Part shown: piece by piece, positions 1-6,582 of the stretch
Layout of the letters: every line of letters starts with the position of its first letter
Position numbering within the stretch: the first letter of the stretch is position 1
Source of the DNA: Methanobacteriaceae archaeon
Lineage (GTDB): Archaea > Methanobacteriota > Methanobacteria > Methanobacteriales > Methanobacteriaceae
Assembly (NCBI GenBank): GCA_017883605.1
Contig: JADGNH010000060.1
Location: 1 to 11,029 of the forward strand
DNA: 11,029 bases
Reading direction: 5' to 3'
Made by a program: the position numbers and the translations under genes
The notes under the pieces: model-generated
Told to the model about the DNA's origin: nothing
The model's database searches: none
Seen by the model: only the letters and a program-made list of their open reading frames with translations

Positions 1-200
1 TCCTAAATTTTTTTATAATTAATAAAAAGAATAATAATGGATTCAGAGTTTTTTTAAGAAAGAATAATTATAGATGCGGGTTTTAAAATTTTATTTCATC
101 ACTTTTTAATATTTCATAACTTTTAATGGAGTTTATGGACTTTAAAACTTATTGATAGTTAAATAAATCAACTGGTTCTCCAATCTAATGATGAATTAAA

Positions 201-213
201 TTATATAATAATA
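201..213 (+). promoter_or_regulatory. Candidate TATA box for the surface protein gene
   Basis: The stretch TTATATAATAATA fits an archaeal TATA element. Transcription starting about 25 bases downstream, near 230, would give a leader of roughly 110 nt carrying both palindromes at 253-302. The region is so AT-rich that other positions are possible, and the palindromes themselves are AT-rich enough to act as a promoter element. Confidence 0.35.
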
Positions 214-252
214 TAGAAAATTTCTTATTCTAATAACTCCATACGAACTATG

Positions 253-302
253 ACAGCATTATCTTAAAATTTAAGCATAACAGCACTATCTTAAAATTTA
301 AG
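253..302. repeat. Twin 23-bp direct repeat containing a perfect palindrome
   Basis: Two 23-bp copies, at 253-275 and 280-302, differ at one base (T259 against C286) and lie 27 bp apart start to start. Each ends in the palindrome CTTAAA-A-TTTAAG (263-275 and 290-302), with 6-bp arms and one central base. The second copy ends 39 bp before the preferred ATG at 342. The arrangement resembles a pair of operators for a dimeric regulator, or two small hairpins in a long leader. The repeat is seen directly; the role is inferred. Confidence 0.6.
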
Positions 303-329
303 TAGATGCTAAACTTTTTAAAAAAAAAT

Positions 330-335
330 GGGGGT
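330..335 (+). promoter_or_regulatory. Ribosome binding site that selects the ATG at 342
   Basis: GGGGGT lies six bases before ATG 342 and resembles GGAGGT of the archaeal Shine-Dalgarno consensus. It falls inside the longer reading frame that could start at 306. It therefore favours the internal ATG, which also puts the signal peptide at the very N-terminus. Confidence 0.6.
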
Positions 336-341
336 TACTTT

Positions 342-2930
342 ATGAAGAAATTAAAAGCAACATTGTTGCTTTTGAGTGTATTTGCAGCTTTCGCTGTTTC
401 TTTTGGAGCAGTTGCTGCCACCGATACCAATGATTTTGGCTCAAATTCTGGGCTGGATGATTCTGCGGTTGTAGATACAACAGCTAGTGTTACTACGACT
501 GCTTCGACGCCGGATTTGAGTTTGGGTCCTACTGATAATTCTAACTCGGATCTGCAGAGCAAAGATCAAAGCACCACTACTAATGCGCAGGTGCCGGATC
601 CTTTCAACGTAAACCAGGGAATTGGTTACGTTACCATTCAGGATGCAGTGGATAATGCCGACGCTAATGACGTTATCCAAGTGGAAACTGGTACCTACAC
701 AGAGAATGTGGTGATCGACATACCACTGACCATCATAGGCTGGCCGGGCAGCACGCCGGACCAGGTGATTGTTCAGGCAGCAGATCCTAACCAGCCAGTG
801 TTTGCTATAACCTCTACTGGAAGCGGCACGGTTCTGCAGGGTATGACCATAACCGGATCCACGGGCTTTGTCGGTGTTGTTCTGGTTGAGGCTAATAACT
901 GCCAGATCCTGGGAAACATCATAAACAACAACTATTACGGTGTAGAAGCCGTAGACGCTAGCTTTAACACTATTGAAGGCAATATGATAACAGATAATGT
1001 CTATGGAACCATACTTTTTGGTTCTTCTGGTAACACCATTTCCTGGAACGACATAAGTAACAACGGTGTAGGGGTATGTGCCTTAGACTCTAATGCTAAC
1101 AACATCCTTAGCAACACTATAAATTACAACGGCTATGGGGTACTGCTGGACGGCTCTTCCAACAACATCGTTGATGGGAATGATATTTCCGGAAATCTTT
1201 TTAGCGGAATATTTTCCAGTACTGTGTTCAGTATTAACCTGTCCGATGGCAACACCATCAGTGACAACCAAATTGCAAATAATATTCTGGATGGAATCGC
1301 TCTTTACGGCTCCAGTTTTAACAACATAACCGGGAACACCATTATAGGCAATGGATGGAATGGTATATACGCCAATTACTCCGGGTTTAACCAGATACTT
1401 GGAAACATACAAATATCAAACAATACTCTGAATGGGGTCTATATGGATTTCATTTCAGTCGGCAACACGGTTTTTGGAAATGATATATCAAACAATGTTT
1501 TGAATGGTGTTTTAATTTACAACGGCTCCAATACCAACCAGGTTTCTGATAACAATATAACATTCAACGGTGCAGATGGTGTTTATATTGACAACGGCTC
1601 CTATCAAAACACGGTTTCTGATAATGTTATATCCAGCAACGCTTTAGATGGAGTGGGTATCGACCACGCTTCCTATTTGAACCAGATCAATGTAAATACC
1701 ATATCATCCAACGGTGTTAATGGAGTTTATGTAGCTAACGGTTCTTATGCCAACTCGATTGATAACAATAACATATCAGACAATGGTGTAAATGGAATAA
1801 GCATCTATAAATCCGATAATAATCTGATTACTCTTAATCAGATACCAGGAAACACTTTATACGGGACATATCTGGAAAGTTCTAATTTTAACCAGATAAC
1901 TAGTGGAAACAACATATCAGGCAGCTCTGTAGGACTTTATGCGCTAAATTCATCTGATAACACTATTTCTAACAACATAATATCCGGTAATAGTGCGTAT
2001 GGAATGATATTAGACGGCTCCTCTAACAACACCATCTGTGGAAATGATATTTCTGGAAATGGGTTGGACGGTGTATTTGCCAGTACCGTGTTTGGAATTA
2101 GTCCTTCCAATACCAACACCATCTCTGGGAATACCATAACCAATAATGCTGGGGATGGAGTCGCCCTTTACGGCTCCAGCTTTAACAACATCACTTCCAA
2201 CACCATAACCGGCAACCTAGAGAACGGTATACATGCTAATGGCGCCTGGTTTAATCAGATCACTGGAAACCTACAGATATCATTCAACGGTATTAATGGG
2301 GTTTACCTGGACAGCTTCTCCATCAGCAACACCATTATCATCAATAACATATCAAACAACTCTGTAGGATTATACGTCCTAAACGATTCTGGCAATGATA
2401 TTTCAGGCAACACCATATCCAACAACATCTATTACGGAATGATATTGGACGGTTCTTCCAGCAACACCATATCTGGCAACATCATCTCCGAAAACGGTTT
2501 TGCCGGCATATTTGCCAGCACAGTGTACGGTACCAGCTTTTCCGACAGTAACAGCTTCACTGATAACCAGATAATAGGCAACGGTGAGGGAATGGAGTTA
2601 TACGGCTCCAGTTTCAACACCATAACAGGGAACACTGTAACGGGCAACACCCAGAACGGTATACACACCAACGGCGCTTATTTCAACCAGATCAATACAA
2701 ACCCACAGATATCACTCAACGGTGCCAATGGGCTTTATATGGAAAATTTCTCCGACTACAACAACATAGACGGAAACAACATGAACAGCAACACAAACTA
2801 CGGCCTAGAAATGAACAACGCTAACAACAACACCATAACCAACAACGACTTGACCTCCAATGGTCTGGGTGACCGCTTCTTAGTAGGCTCCGCAGGTAAC
2901 GTCTTTAGTGGAAACACACCACCACCATAA
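342..2930 (+). CDS. Secreted parallel beta-helix repeat surface protein (NosD/adhesin-like)
   Basis: About 862 residues from ATG 342. An in-frame ATG at 306 exists, but GGGGGT at 330-335 and the position of the signal peptide support 342. The N-terminus is a classical Sec signal: MKK, a hydrophobic stretch, then an Ala-rich site near AVAA. A Ser/Thr/Asp-rich linker of about 70 residues follows. From about residue 100 the protein is a long run of short Asn/Gly/Ser/Ile-rich repeats such as NTISGN and NNISNNG, with a turn every 20-25 residues. This is the signature of right-handed parallel beta-helix proteins (PbH1/NosD/CASH-type), which are abundant on the surface of Methanobacteriales. A larger period of about 144 residues is superimposed. 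No C-terminal membrane helix or sorting motif is visible: the protein ends GNTPPP, so its attachment is unclear. Adhesion or glycan binding is inferred; no catalytic residues can be assigned. Confidence 0.85.
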   Translation: MKKLKATLLLLSVFAAFAVSFGAVAATDTNDFGSNSGLDDSAVVDTTASVTTTASTPDLSLGPTDNSNSDLQSKDQSTTTNAQVPDPFNVNQGIGYVTIQDAVDNADANDVIQVETGTYTENVVIDIPLTIIGWPGSTPDQVIVQAADPNQPVFAITSTGSGTVLQGMTITGSTGFVGVVLVEANNCQILGNIINNNYYGVEAVDASFNTIEGNMITDNVYGTILFGSSGNTISWNDISNNGVGVCALDSNANNILSNTINYNGYGVLLDGSSNNIVDGNDISGNLFSGIFSSTVFSINLSDGNTISDNQIANNILDGIALYGSSFNNITGNTIIGNGWNGIYANYSGFNQILGNIQISNNTLNGVYMDFISVGNTVFGNDISNNVLNGVLIYNGSNTNQVSDNNITFNGADGVYIDNGSYQNTVSDNVISSNALDGVGIDHASYLNQINVNTISSNGVNGVYVANGSYANSIDNNNISDNGVNGISIYKSDNNLITLNQIPGNTLYGTYLESSNFNQITSGNNISGSSVGLYALNSSDNTISNNIISGNSAYGMILDGSSNNTICGNDISGNGLDGVFASTVFGISPSNTNTISGNTITNNAGDGVALYGSSFNNITSNTITGNLENGIHANGAWFNQITGNLQISFNGINGVYLDSFSISNTIIINNISNNSVGLYVLNDSGNDISGNTISNNIYYGMILDGSSSNTISGNIISENGFAGIFASTVYGTSFSDSNSFTDNQIIGNGEGMELYGSSFNTITGNTVTGNTQNGIHTNGAYFNQINTNPQISLNGANGLYMENFSDYNNIDGNNMNSNTNYGLEMNNANNNTITNNDLTSNGLGDRFLVGSAGNVFSGNTPPP
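1149..2880 (+). repeat. Super-repeats of about 144 codons inside the beta-helix gene
   Basis: The block beginning LDGSSNN, followed by SGIF-SSTVF or a close variant, then LYGSSFN and a Phe-Asn-Gln-Ile motif, occurs three times. Its GAC codon lies at 1149, 2013 and 2448. The spacings are 288 and 145 codons, that is two units and one unit of about 144. Between the first two copies lies a diverged unit with NGSY-type coils. Long stretches are also similar at DNA level, such as the TACGGCTCCAG segments, so the gene probably grew by internal duplication. Confidence 0.75.
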
Positions 2931-3004
2931 AAACCAGAGAAATCCTAAATATTTCCAATTAGGGATAATGTGAAGCTTTCAACTTCCTTTAATCCCTTCC
3001 AAAC

Positions 3005-3013
3005 TTTTTTTTT
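3005..3013 (+). terminator. T-run terminator after the surface protein gene
   Basis: Nine consecutive T residues lie 75 bases after the stop codon and are followed by further T-rich sequence to about 3028. Archaeal intrinsic termination depends on T-runs in the non-template strand, and no strong hairpin is needed. Confidence 0.6.
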
Positions 3014-3048
3014 ATCCTTTTATTCTTTAAAATTAGAATCAATAATTT

Positions 3049-3053
3049 AAAAA
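3049..3053 (-). terminator. Possible terminator after flpA
   Basis: On the minus strand a five-T run is followed by AT-rich sequence about 50 bases beyond the flpA stop. It is short, so this is only a plausible termination point in the convergent spacer. Confidence 0.3.
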
Positions 3054-3072
3054 CTATTTTTTAGTGAGGATA

Positions 3073-3108
3073 TCACAATAAAGTCAAAATTCACAATAAA
3101 GTCAAAAT
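3073..3108. repeat. Perfect 18-bp tandem duplication across the flpA stop codon
   Basis: Two identical 18-bp copies, at 3073-3090 and 3091-3108, abut exactly. The flpA stop TGA (3102-3104, minus strand) lies in the upstream copy, and the second copy places another TGA in the same frame 18 bases later. It may be recent slippage or a conserved 3' element. Confidence 0.85.
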
Positions 3109-3767
3109 GCAAATTCACATATTAAGGCCCGGTGATCCTTTTCATAAGGCTCCAGATTGATCTTTTCAAGCACCCGGAAACCACCGGTTTTAAGCTTTGA
3201 TTCTTCTTCGCGGAAAACCTTTTTAGGGCTCTGCGTGACATCTATGCTCCTTGCTTTAATCATTATAATTCCAATTCCATCTGATTTTGAAAATAAGCGC
3301 ATGTTATTCATGAAAAGCTCGGACTGCTTGGGCTGGGCCACGTCACTGTATAAAACATCCACCTTTTGAAGAAGGGGAAGGTAATTTCTGGGTTTGGTGG
3401 CATCTTCCAGTAGGGGAATCATGTTCTCCCGCAGCTGACAGACATCCAGCAGACTCCGCATCATTCGGGGTGAAAACTCAACACAGTAAACCCAGCCCTC
3501 TCGGATTATGTCAGAAATATGTGAGGGGGTGGTACCTGCTGAAGCGCCCAGGTAAAGGACTTTTGAGTCTATTCTGAAGGGGAAGGTTGTCATACCCTTT
3601 AAAACTGCTGCCGCTAGTTTGGACCGTCGGGGATCCCATATCCTGTACTCTTTTCCCTCTAATTCCTCTAATTTTTCTCCATAAACCTTTATGGTGGGTG
3701 TGAGGTTTTCTGTGGCCAGATGATCATGGATTTGATAAACGCCCGGGAATTTTTGAGTTATCTCCAT
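3102..3767 (-). CDS. flpA: Fibrillarin-like rRNA/tRNA 2'-O-methyltransferase
   Basis: 221 residues, full length for an archaeal fibrillarin. This is the catalytic subunit of the box C/D small RNP; it transfers a methyl group from S-adenosylmethionine to the ribose 2'-OH at guide-selected sites in rRNA and tRNA. The Rossmann methyltransferase motifs are visible: YLGASAGTTPSH (72-83, SAM binding), VEFSPR (96-101), EDATKP (121-126), YSDVAQP (140-146), IKARSID (170-176) and EPYEKDH (206-212). The family's catalytic Lys-Asp-Lys-His set would map to K50, D142, K171 and H212. ATG 3767 is supported by GGAG eight bases upstream. Its partner Nop5 is encoded upstream on the same strand, separated by a small unrelated ORF. 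The stop codon lies in an 18-bp tandem duplication. Confidence 0.97.
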   Translation of the reverse strand: MEITQKFPGVYQIHDHLATENLTPTIKVYGEKLEELEGKEYRIWDPRRSKLAAAVLKGMTTFPFRIDSKVLYLGASAGTTPSHISDIIREGWVYCVEFSPRMMRSLLDVCQLRENMIPLLEDATKPRNYLPLLQKVDVLYSDVAQPKQSELFMNNMRLFSKSDGIGIIMIKARSIDVTQSPKKVFREEESKLKTGGFRVLEKINLEPYEKDHRALICEFAF

Positions 3768-3775
3768 TTTTAATA

Positions 3776-3779
3776 CTCC
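3776..3779 (-). promoter_or_regulatory. Ribosome binding site of flpA
   Basis: GGAG on the minus strand lies eight bases before the ATG at 3767, as expected for pairing with the 16S rRNA 3' end. It confirms the start. Confidence 0.7.
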
Positions 3780-3811
3780 ATAGGTAATATTTTTTTAAGT
3801 TTATTAGAAAT

Positions 3812-3922
3812 TTCACTTTCTGGAAATTTAGTTATTCTTAGAATAGTTTTATTAGAATTTTAGTTATTTATTAAAATTCACTTTTTTCTAGAAATTCTTA
3901 GAATTTCACTTTTTCTTAGAAA
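3812..3922. repeat. Degenerate repeats and TTC-N2/3-GAA inverted elements upstream of flpA
   Basis: Three related copies of a TTCACTTT(n)CT-GAAA element lie at 3812-3826, 3877-3894 and 3905-3922. The last covers the stop codon of the small ORF. Five short inverted elements of the form TTC-N2/3-GAA occur at 3818-3825, 3835-3843, 3886-3893, 3895-3903 and 3913-3921. ATTCTTAGAAT occurs twice exactly 60 bp apart (3834 and 3894), and TTTCTAGAAA (3885-3894) is a perfect palindrome. The block fills much of the 138-bp spacer between the small ORF and flpA. It could be an operator cluster, an RNA-processing region or AT-rich slippage. Confidence 0.6.
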
Positions 3923-4199
3923 TGTTACATTTTTCCATCATCTTATCTAAGGTTTCCAGAAGTTCGGCCTGTGATCCATAAACGGTTGTTTTTATGGCCG
4001 CTGCTTCGCTGTCCATGTTTGCCAAGACTTCCTTGGTTCTCTCGTGGTTGGTGTCCATAATCTCCTTCAGTCTTAAAAAATTTTTCTTTAGTCTCTCTTC
4101 CACCCGCCGGGAAAACCAGATAGCAAACACCGCCAGAATGATTGAAACTACACTGGATATAATAGATACAACAGCAACCAAATTGTCCAAATTTATCAC
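3906..4199 (-). CDS. Small membrane-anchored coiled-coil protein of unknown function
   Basis: About 97 residues from GTG 4199, or 94 from TTG 4190. No family is recognised. Residues 5-30 form one strongly hydrophobic helix (VAVVSIISSVVSIILAVFAI), followed by a basic stop-transfer patch (SRRVEERLKK). A charged, helix-prone tail follows, with heptad-like spacing of Leu/Ile/Met from about 37 to 90. The simplest reading is a single-pass membrane protein with a cytosolic coiled coil. The ORF lies between nop5 (72-bp gap) and flpA (138-bp gap) on the same strand, an unexpected place for a membrane protein. The start is ambiguous because the GTG is part of AGGTGAT, itself a good Shine-Dalgarno. Coherent protein composition and the ribosome-binding site support a real gene. 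An overlapping plus-strand frame at 3994-4275 is treated as a shadow. Confidence 0.7.
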   Translation of the reverse strand: MINLDNLVAVVSIISSVVSIILAVFAIWFSRRVEERLKKNFLRLKEIMDTNHERTKEVLANMDSEAAAIKTTVYGSQAELLETLDKMMEKCNISKKK

Positions 4200-4201
4200 C
4201 T
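4195..4201 (-). promoter_or_regulatory. AGGTGAT ribosome binding site at the small ORF start
   Basis: AGGTGAT on the minus strand matches the core of GGAGGTGAT. It lies four bases before an in-frame TTG at 4190 and contains the GTG at 4199. The same geometry (GTGAT, four bases, start codon) is seen at 7491-7500, which suggests TTG 4190 as the true start. Confidence 0.45.
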
Positions 4202-4227
4202 ATCTATCATATTATTTGCATATAGTC

Positions 4228-4244
4228 TGGATAATTAATATCCA
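4228..4244. other. Small inverted repeat between nop5 and the small ORF
   Basis: TGGATA-ATTAA-TATCCA has six-base arms and a five-base loop, in the 72-bp gap downstream of the nop5 stop. It could be a weak mRNA hairpin or a protein-binding site. No T-run follows it on the minus strand, so it is not a convincing terminator. Confidence 0.35.
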
Positions 4245-4271
4245 CTTGGTAATATATCCATCATACTATCT

Positions 4272-5477
4272 TTAGTAGTAGGAGTCGAATTTCTCTTTGT
4301 ATTTATCCTTCTTTTTTTTCTTTCTTATTTTTTGTTTATCTGTTTTTTTGGATTTACTCATTCTTTTGGGGAATGGATTTGCCTTTTTTATCTCTTCTAA
4401 TTTTTCATAGAATTGTTTTTTGATTTGGGGGTCGTATTCTCCTGAATAAACGTCCTTACGTACAGCAAGTGATATTTTAGCTGCCAGTGCCCTGGCTATT
4501 TTACCTCTAATCCACCATTTGGATCCCCTAACCTCCGGATGTTGATATATGAGCCCGTGCTTGGGAGGTCTCTCACCGGTCTTTAGATGCCTGAAAAGAG
4601 CCTTTTCAGCCCCCAATATCTGAACAGTACTGGAAGGAAGCATTGATAGTCTTTTGATCCCACCAACATGGGCAATCAACTTGGCACCCAGGGAGGAACC
4701 TGTCAGGTCCTGTAAATTAGGCGCTAAATCACTCATCTTCTGGTCAACATAGTTTGTAAGAGATTTTTTTAATTCCTGCATAGATCTTATGGACGCTGCA
4801 AACTGTTTAACCACCTTTATATCCTGTTCAACAAAATCAGCCCCCAGACTTTTTCCGGTAATTATTTTTGGATCGAGACGTCCGGACTGAATGATGGATT
4901 CTCTATCTCCGTATTCTGCAATCAGTTCAACGTAAAGTTCATGGCTTCTTATTTTATCAAGCTCTGGAAAGTGAATACTATGCCATTCTCTCAACCTTTC
5001 CACCAGTTTACCCGTGGTTTCATCAATCTCATCTATGGCATTTATATCCTGGATCAAAAGCATGTCCTCTGCTTTTGAAGCTTCCTTCAACTTTTGGTTG
5101 GTGATCTCCAGGGAAAGGCTGTGAATTATTTCTAAAAAATCATCATCTGATTCAACGAACCCCACCTTTTTAAGGATGCTGACCAGATTAGACCTTAAGA
5201 ATTCTCCAGCCTTACTGGGAAATTCAAATTTAAATTTAGAACTCTCTTTTAAATTTTCATACTTGGACGGATGTCCGTAGGTCTCTATAATAACACAATC
5301 GCATTTTTTTACCATTTTCTTCAGTATTGAAGCTTCTTCTCTGGTTAGATGGCCCTTCCGGATCTCTATCATTTTTTCCATTATCCGGTGCTTTGGGAAA
5401 AGTTCATAATCTAAGAGGGTACAATTTTCATCAAGGGCAATAAAACCCGCAAAACAAGAGGTAAGATAACACTTCAT
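4272..5477 (-). CDS. nop5: Nop5 (NOP56/NOP58 family), box C/D sRNP scaffold
   Basis: 401 residues. Nop5 bridges L7Ae-bound box C/D guide RNA and fibrillarin, positioning the methyltransferase. The N-terminal part (about 1-120) is the fibrillarin-binding domain, with a coiled coil over about 120-250. The Nop domain carries LREWHSIHFPEL (163-174), SSLGAKLIAHVGG (261-273), LPSSTVQILGAEKALFRHL (280-298) and GERPPKHGLIYQHP (301-314). All are typical of the family. A Lys-rich tail (about 371-397, including KKKKK) resembles the basic tails of eukaryotic Nop56/58. ATG 5477 has no clear Shine-Dalgarno, and a TATA-like AAAATATAAA lies about 25 bases upstream, so a leaderless or near-leaderless transcript is plausible. 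It is first in a probable unit with the small ORF and flpA and diverges from pyrD across 51 bp. Confidence 0.96.
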   Translation of the reverse strand: MKCYLTSCFAGFIALDENCTLLDYELFPKHRIMEKMIEIRKGHLTREEASILKKMVKKCDCVIIETYGHPSKYENLKESSKFKFEFPSKAGEFLRSNLVSILKKVGFVESDDDFLEIIHSLSLEITNQKLKEASKAEDMLLIQDINAIDEIDETTGKLVERLREWHSIHFPELDKIRSHELYVELIAEYGDRESIIQSGRLDPKIITGKSLGADFVEQDIKVVKQFAASIRSMQELKKSLTNYVDQKMSDLAPNLQDLTGSSLGAKLIAHVGGIKRLSMLPSSTVQILGAEKALFRHLKTGERPPKHGLIYQHPEVRGSKWWIRGKIARALAAKISLAVRKDVYSGEYDPQIKKQFYEKLEEIKKANPFPKRMSKSKKTDKQKIRKKKKKDKYKEKFDSYY

Positions 5478-5483
5478 AGATTT

Positions 5484-5510
5484 AATTTATAAGCTTCAGA
5501 TTTATATTTT
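5484..5510. promoter_or_regulatory. Divergent nop5/pyrD promoter region
   Basis: The 51-bp gap holds two TATA-like elements, TAATTTATAA (5483-5492) and TTTATATTTT (5501-5510). Read on the plus strand, the first would place a start near 5513, just before the pyrD ribosome-binding site. Read on the minus strand, the second (AAAATATAAA) would place a start near 5480, giving nop5 almost no leader. The two promoters appear to interlock. Confidence 0.5.
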
Positions 5511-5519
5511 CTCATCTTT

Positions 5520-5524
5520 GGTGG
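5520..5524 (+). promoter_or_regulatory. Ribosome binding site of pyrD
   Basis: GGTGG lies four bases before ATG 5529 and matches the GGTGAT core used elsewhere in the window. It supports this start over the later in-frame ATGs at codons 11 and 16. Confidence 0.65.
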
Positions 5525-5528
5525 AACC

Positions 5529-6434
5529 ATGCTGGAAGTAGAACTTTGCAGGATCAAAATGAGGAACCCCACCATGCTGGCCGCCGGTATCCTGGGGTCC
5601 ACAGCAGCATCACTTAACTGGGCTGCCAGAAGTGGTGCAGGGGCAGTGGTAACCAAATCCTTCGGACTGGAACCTAACAAGGGTTACCCCAATCCTACCA
5701 CGGTGGAGGTTACCGGAGGTTTCCTGAATGCCATCGGATTATCCAACCCGGGAGTGGAGCTATTCAAGGGGGAACTTGAAAAACTGGAAGGTTCAGTCCC
5801 GACAGTGGCTTCCATCTACGGGTCAAATCCCACTGAGTTTTCAGATATAGCAACCATAGTGGAGAGCATAGTGGATCTCATAGAGCTGAATGTTTCTTGT
5901 CCCCATGCAATAGGGGGATGTGGGGCATCTATCGGTCAGGATCCCGTCCTTACAGCTGAAGTTGTGAAGGCAGTTAAGAAAAGAGTTAAGTGTCCGGTCA
6001 GCGTTAAGTTGACACCCAATGTAACAGATATAGTTGAAATAGCTGTTAGCTCTCAAAAAGCTGGCTGTGATGCTCTTACATTGATAAATTCTCTGGGTCC
6101 AGGGATGCGAATCGACATCCAAACCGCTAAACCCATACTCCATAACAGATTTGGGGGATTATCAGGACCAGCCATAAAACCGGTGGCATTAAGATGTGTT
6201 TACGATGTATACGAAGCGGTTGATGTTCCTTTGATGGGTGTGGGGGGCATAGTAGATTATAAAGATGCCATTGAATTCCTTTTTGCCGGTGCAACCGCGG
6301 TACAGATTGGTACTGCACTTTATTATGAGGGATTGGATGTATTTAGAAATATATGCAATGGATTGGAGAAATTTATGGCCAGAGAGGGATATGAATCAGT
6401 GGATGATATGATTGGAATAGCCCATCAAGATTAA
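5529..6434 (+). CDS. pyrD: Dihydroorotate dehydrogenase B, catalytic subunit
   Basis: 301 residues, full length for class 1B. It oxidises dihydroorotate to orotate, the fourth step of UMP synthesis, using FMN, and passes electrons to PyrK and then NAD. The TIM-barrel motifs are present: MLAAGILGST (16-25), VTKSF with the FMN-contacting Lys43 (41-45), FLNAIGLSNPG (65-75) and NVSCPH (121-126), where Cys124 fits the catalytic base of class 1 enzymes. SVKLTPN (158-164), GGLSGPAIKP (209-218), MGVGGI (236-241) and AVQIGTALY (257-265) follow. Class 1B is supported by the catalytic Cys and by pyrK downstream. The order pyrD-pyrK with a 148-bp repeat-filled gap argues against tight translational coupling. 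The stop codon begins a series of direct repeats. Confidence 0.97.
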   Translation: MLEVELCRIKMRNPTMLAAGILGSTAASLNWAARSGAGAVVTKSFGLEPNKGYPNPTTVEVTGGFLNAIGLSNPGVELFKGELEKLEGSVPTVASIYGSNPTEFSDIATIVESIVDLIELNVSCPHAIGGCGASIGQDPVLTAEVVKAVKKRVKCPVSVKLTPNVTDIVEIAVSSQKAGCDALTLINSLGPGMRIDIQTAKPILHNRFGGLSGPAIKPVALRCVYDVYEAVDVPLMGVGGIVDYKDAIEFLFAGATAVQIGTALYYEGLDVFRNICNGLEKFMAREGYESVDDMIGIAHQD

Positions 6435-6528
6435 GGGATTTGAGGATGTATTAGTGGATTAAGGGGATGTATTAGTGGATTAAGGGGATGTATTAGTGGA
6501 TTAAGGGGATTTAATGATATTAAGGGAT
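6429..6528 (+). repeat. 21-bp tandem repeat array after pyrD
   Basis: A 21-bp unit beginning GGATGTATTAGTGGATTA is present in three copies starting at 6444, 6465 and 6486, and a degenerate fourth begins at 6507. The GATTAAGGGGAT core also occurs as GATTAAGGGAT at 6429-6439, where its TAA is the pyrD stop codon, so the array starts from the gene's end. The tandem copies are essentially identical, indicating recent expansion. No protein continues through: stops occur in the repeats. Confidence 0.85.
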
Positions 6529-6582
6529 ATGAACTTAAATTTATGATAGATTTGTTAGTTATATGAAATTAGAGAGATAACT

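Larger units (their letters stand above)
1..341. other. AT-rich non-coding region upstream of the surface protein gene
   Basis: No open reading frame of credible length is visible on either strand. The region is very AT-rich and has several short A- and T-runs. Its recognisable content is a TATA-like stretch near 201-213 and two palindromic repeats at 253-302, listed separately. Nothing else can be assigned to the first 200 bases. Confidence 0.7.

Noticed and set aside
342..2930. NosD copper-enzyme maturation function for the surface protein
   Set aside because: The similarity is to the general beta-helix repeat; there are no nos genes nearby, and a methanogen has no nitrous oxide reductase to mature.
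3994..4275. 93-residue plus-strand frame opposite the small membrane ORF
   Set aside because: Its sequence is Ser/Leu/Ile-rich in the way an antisense frame of a charged helix would be, it has no ribosome-binding site, and it runs against the operon direction.
6444..6528. G-quadruplex in the 21-bp repeat array (GGGG in each unit)
   Set aside because: The G-runs are separated by about 17 bases, too far for a typical stable quadruplex.
6429..6528. CRISPR array
   Set aside because: The units are direct tandems with no unique spacers, and no cas genes are nearby.
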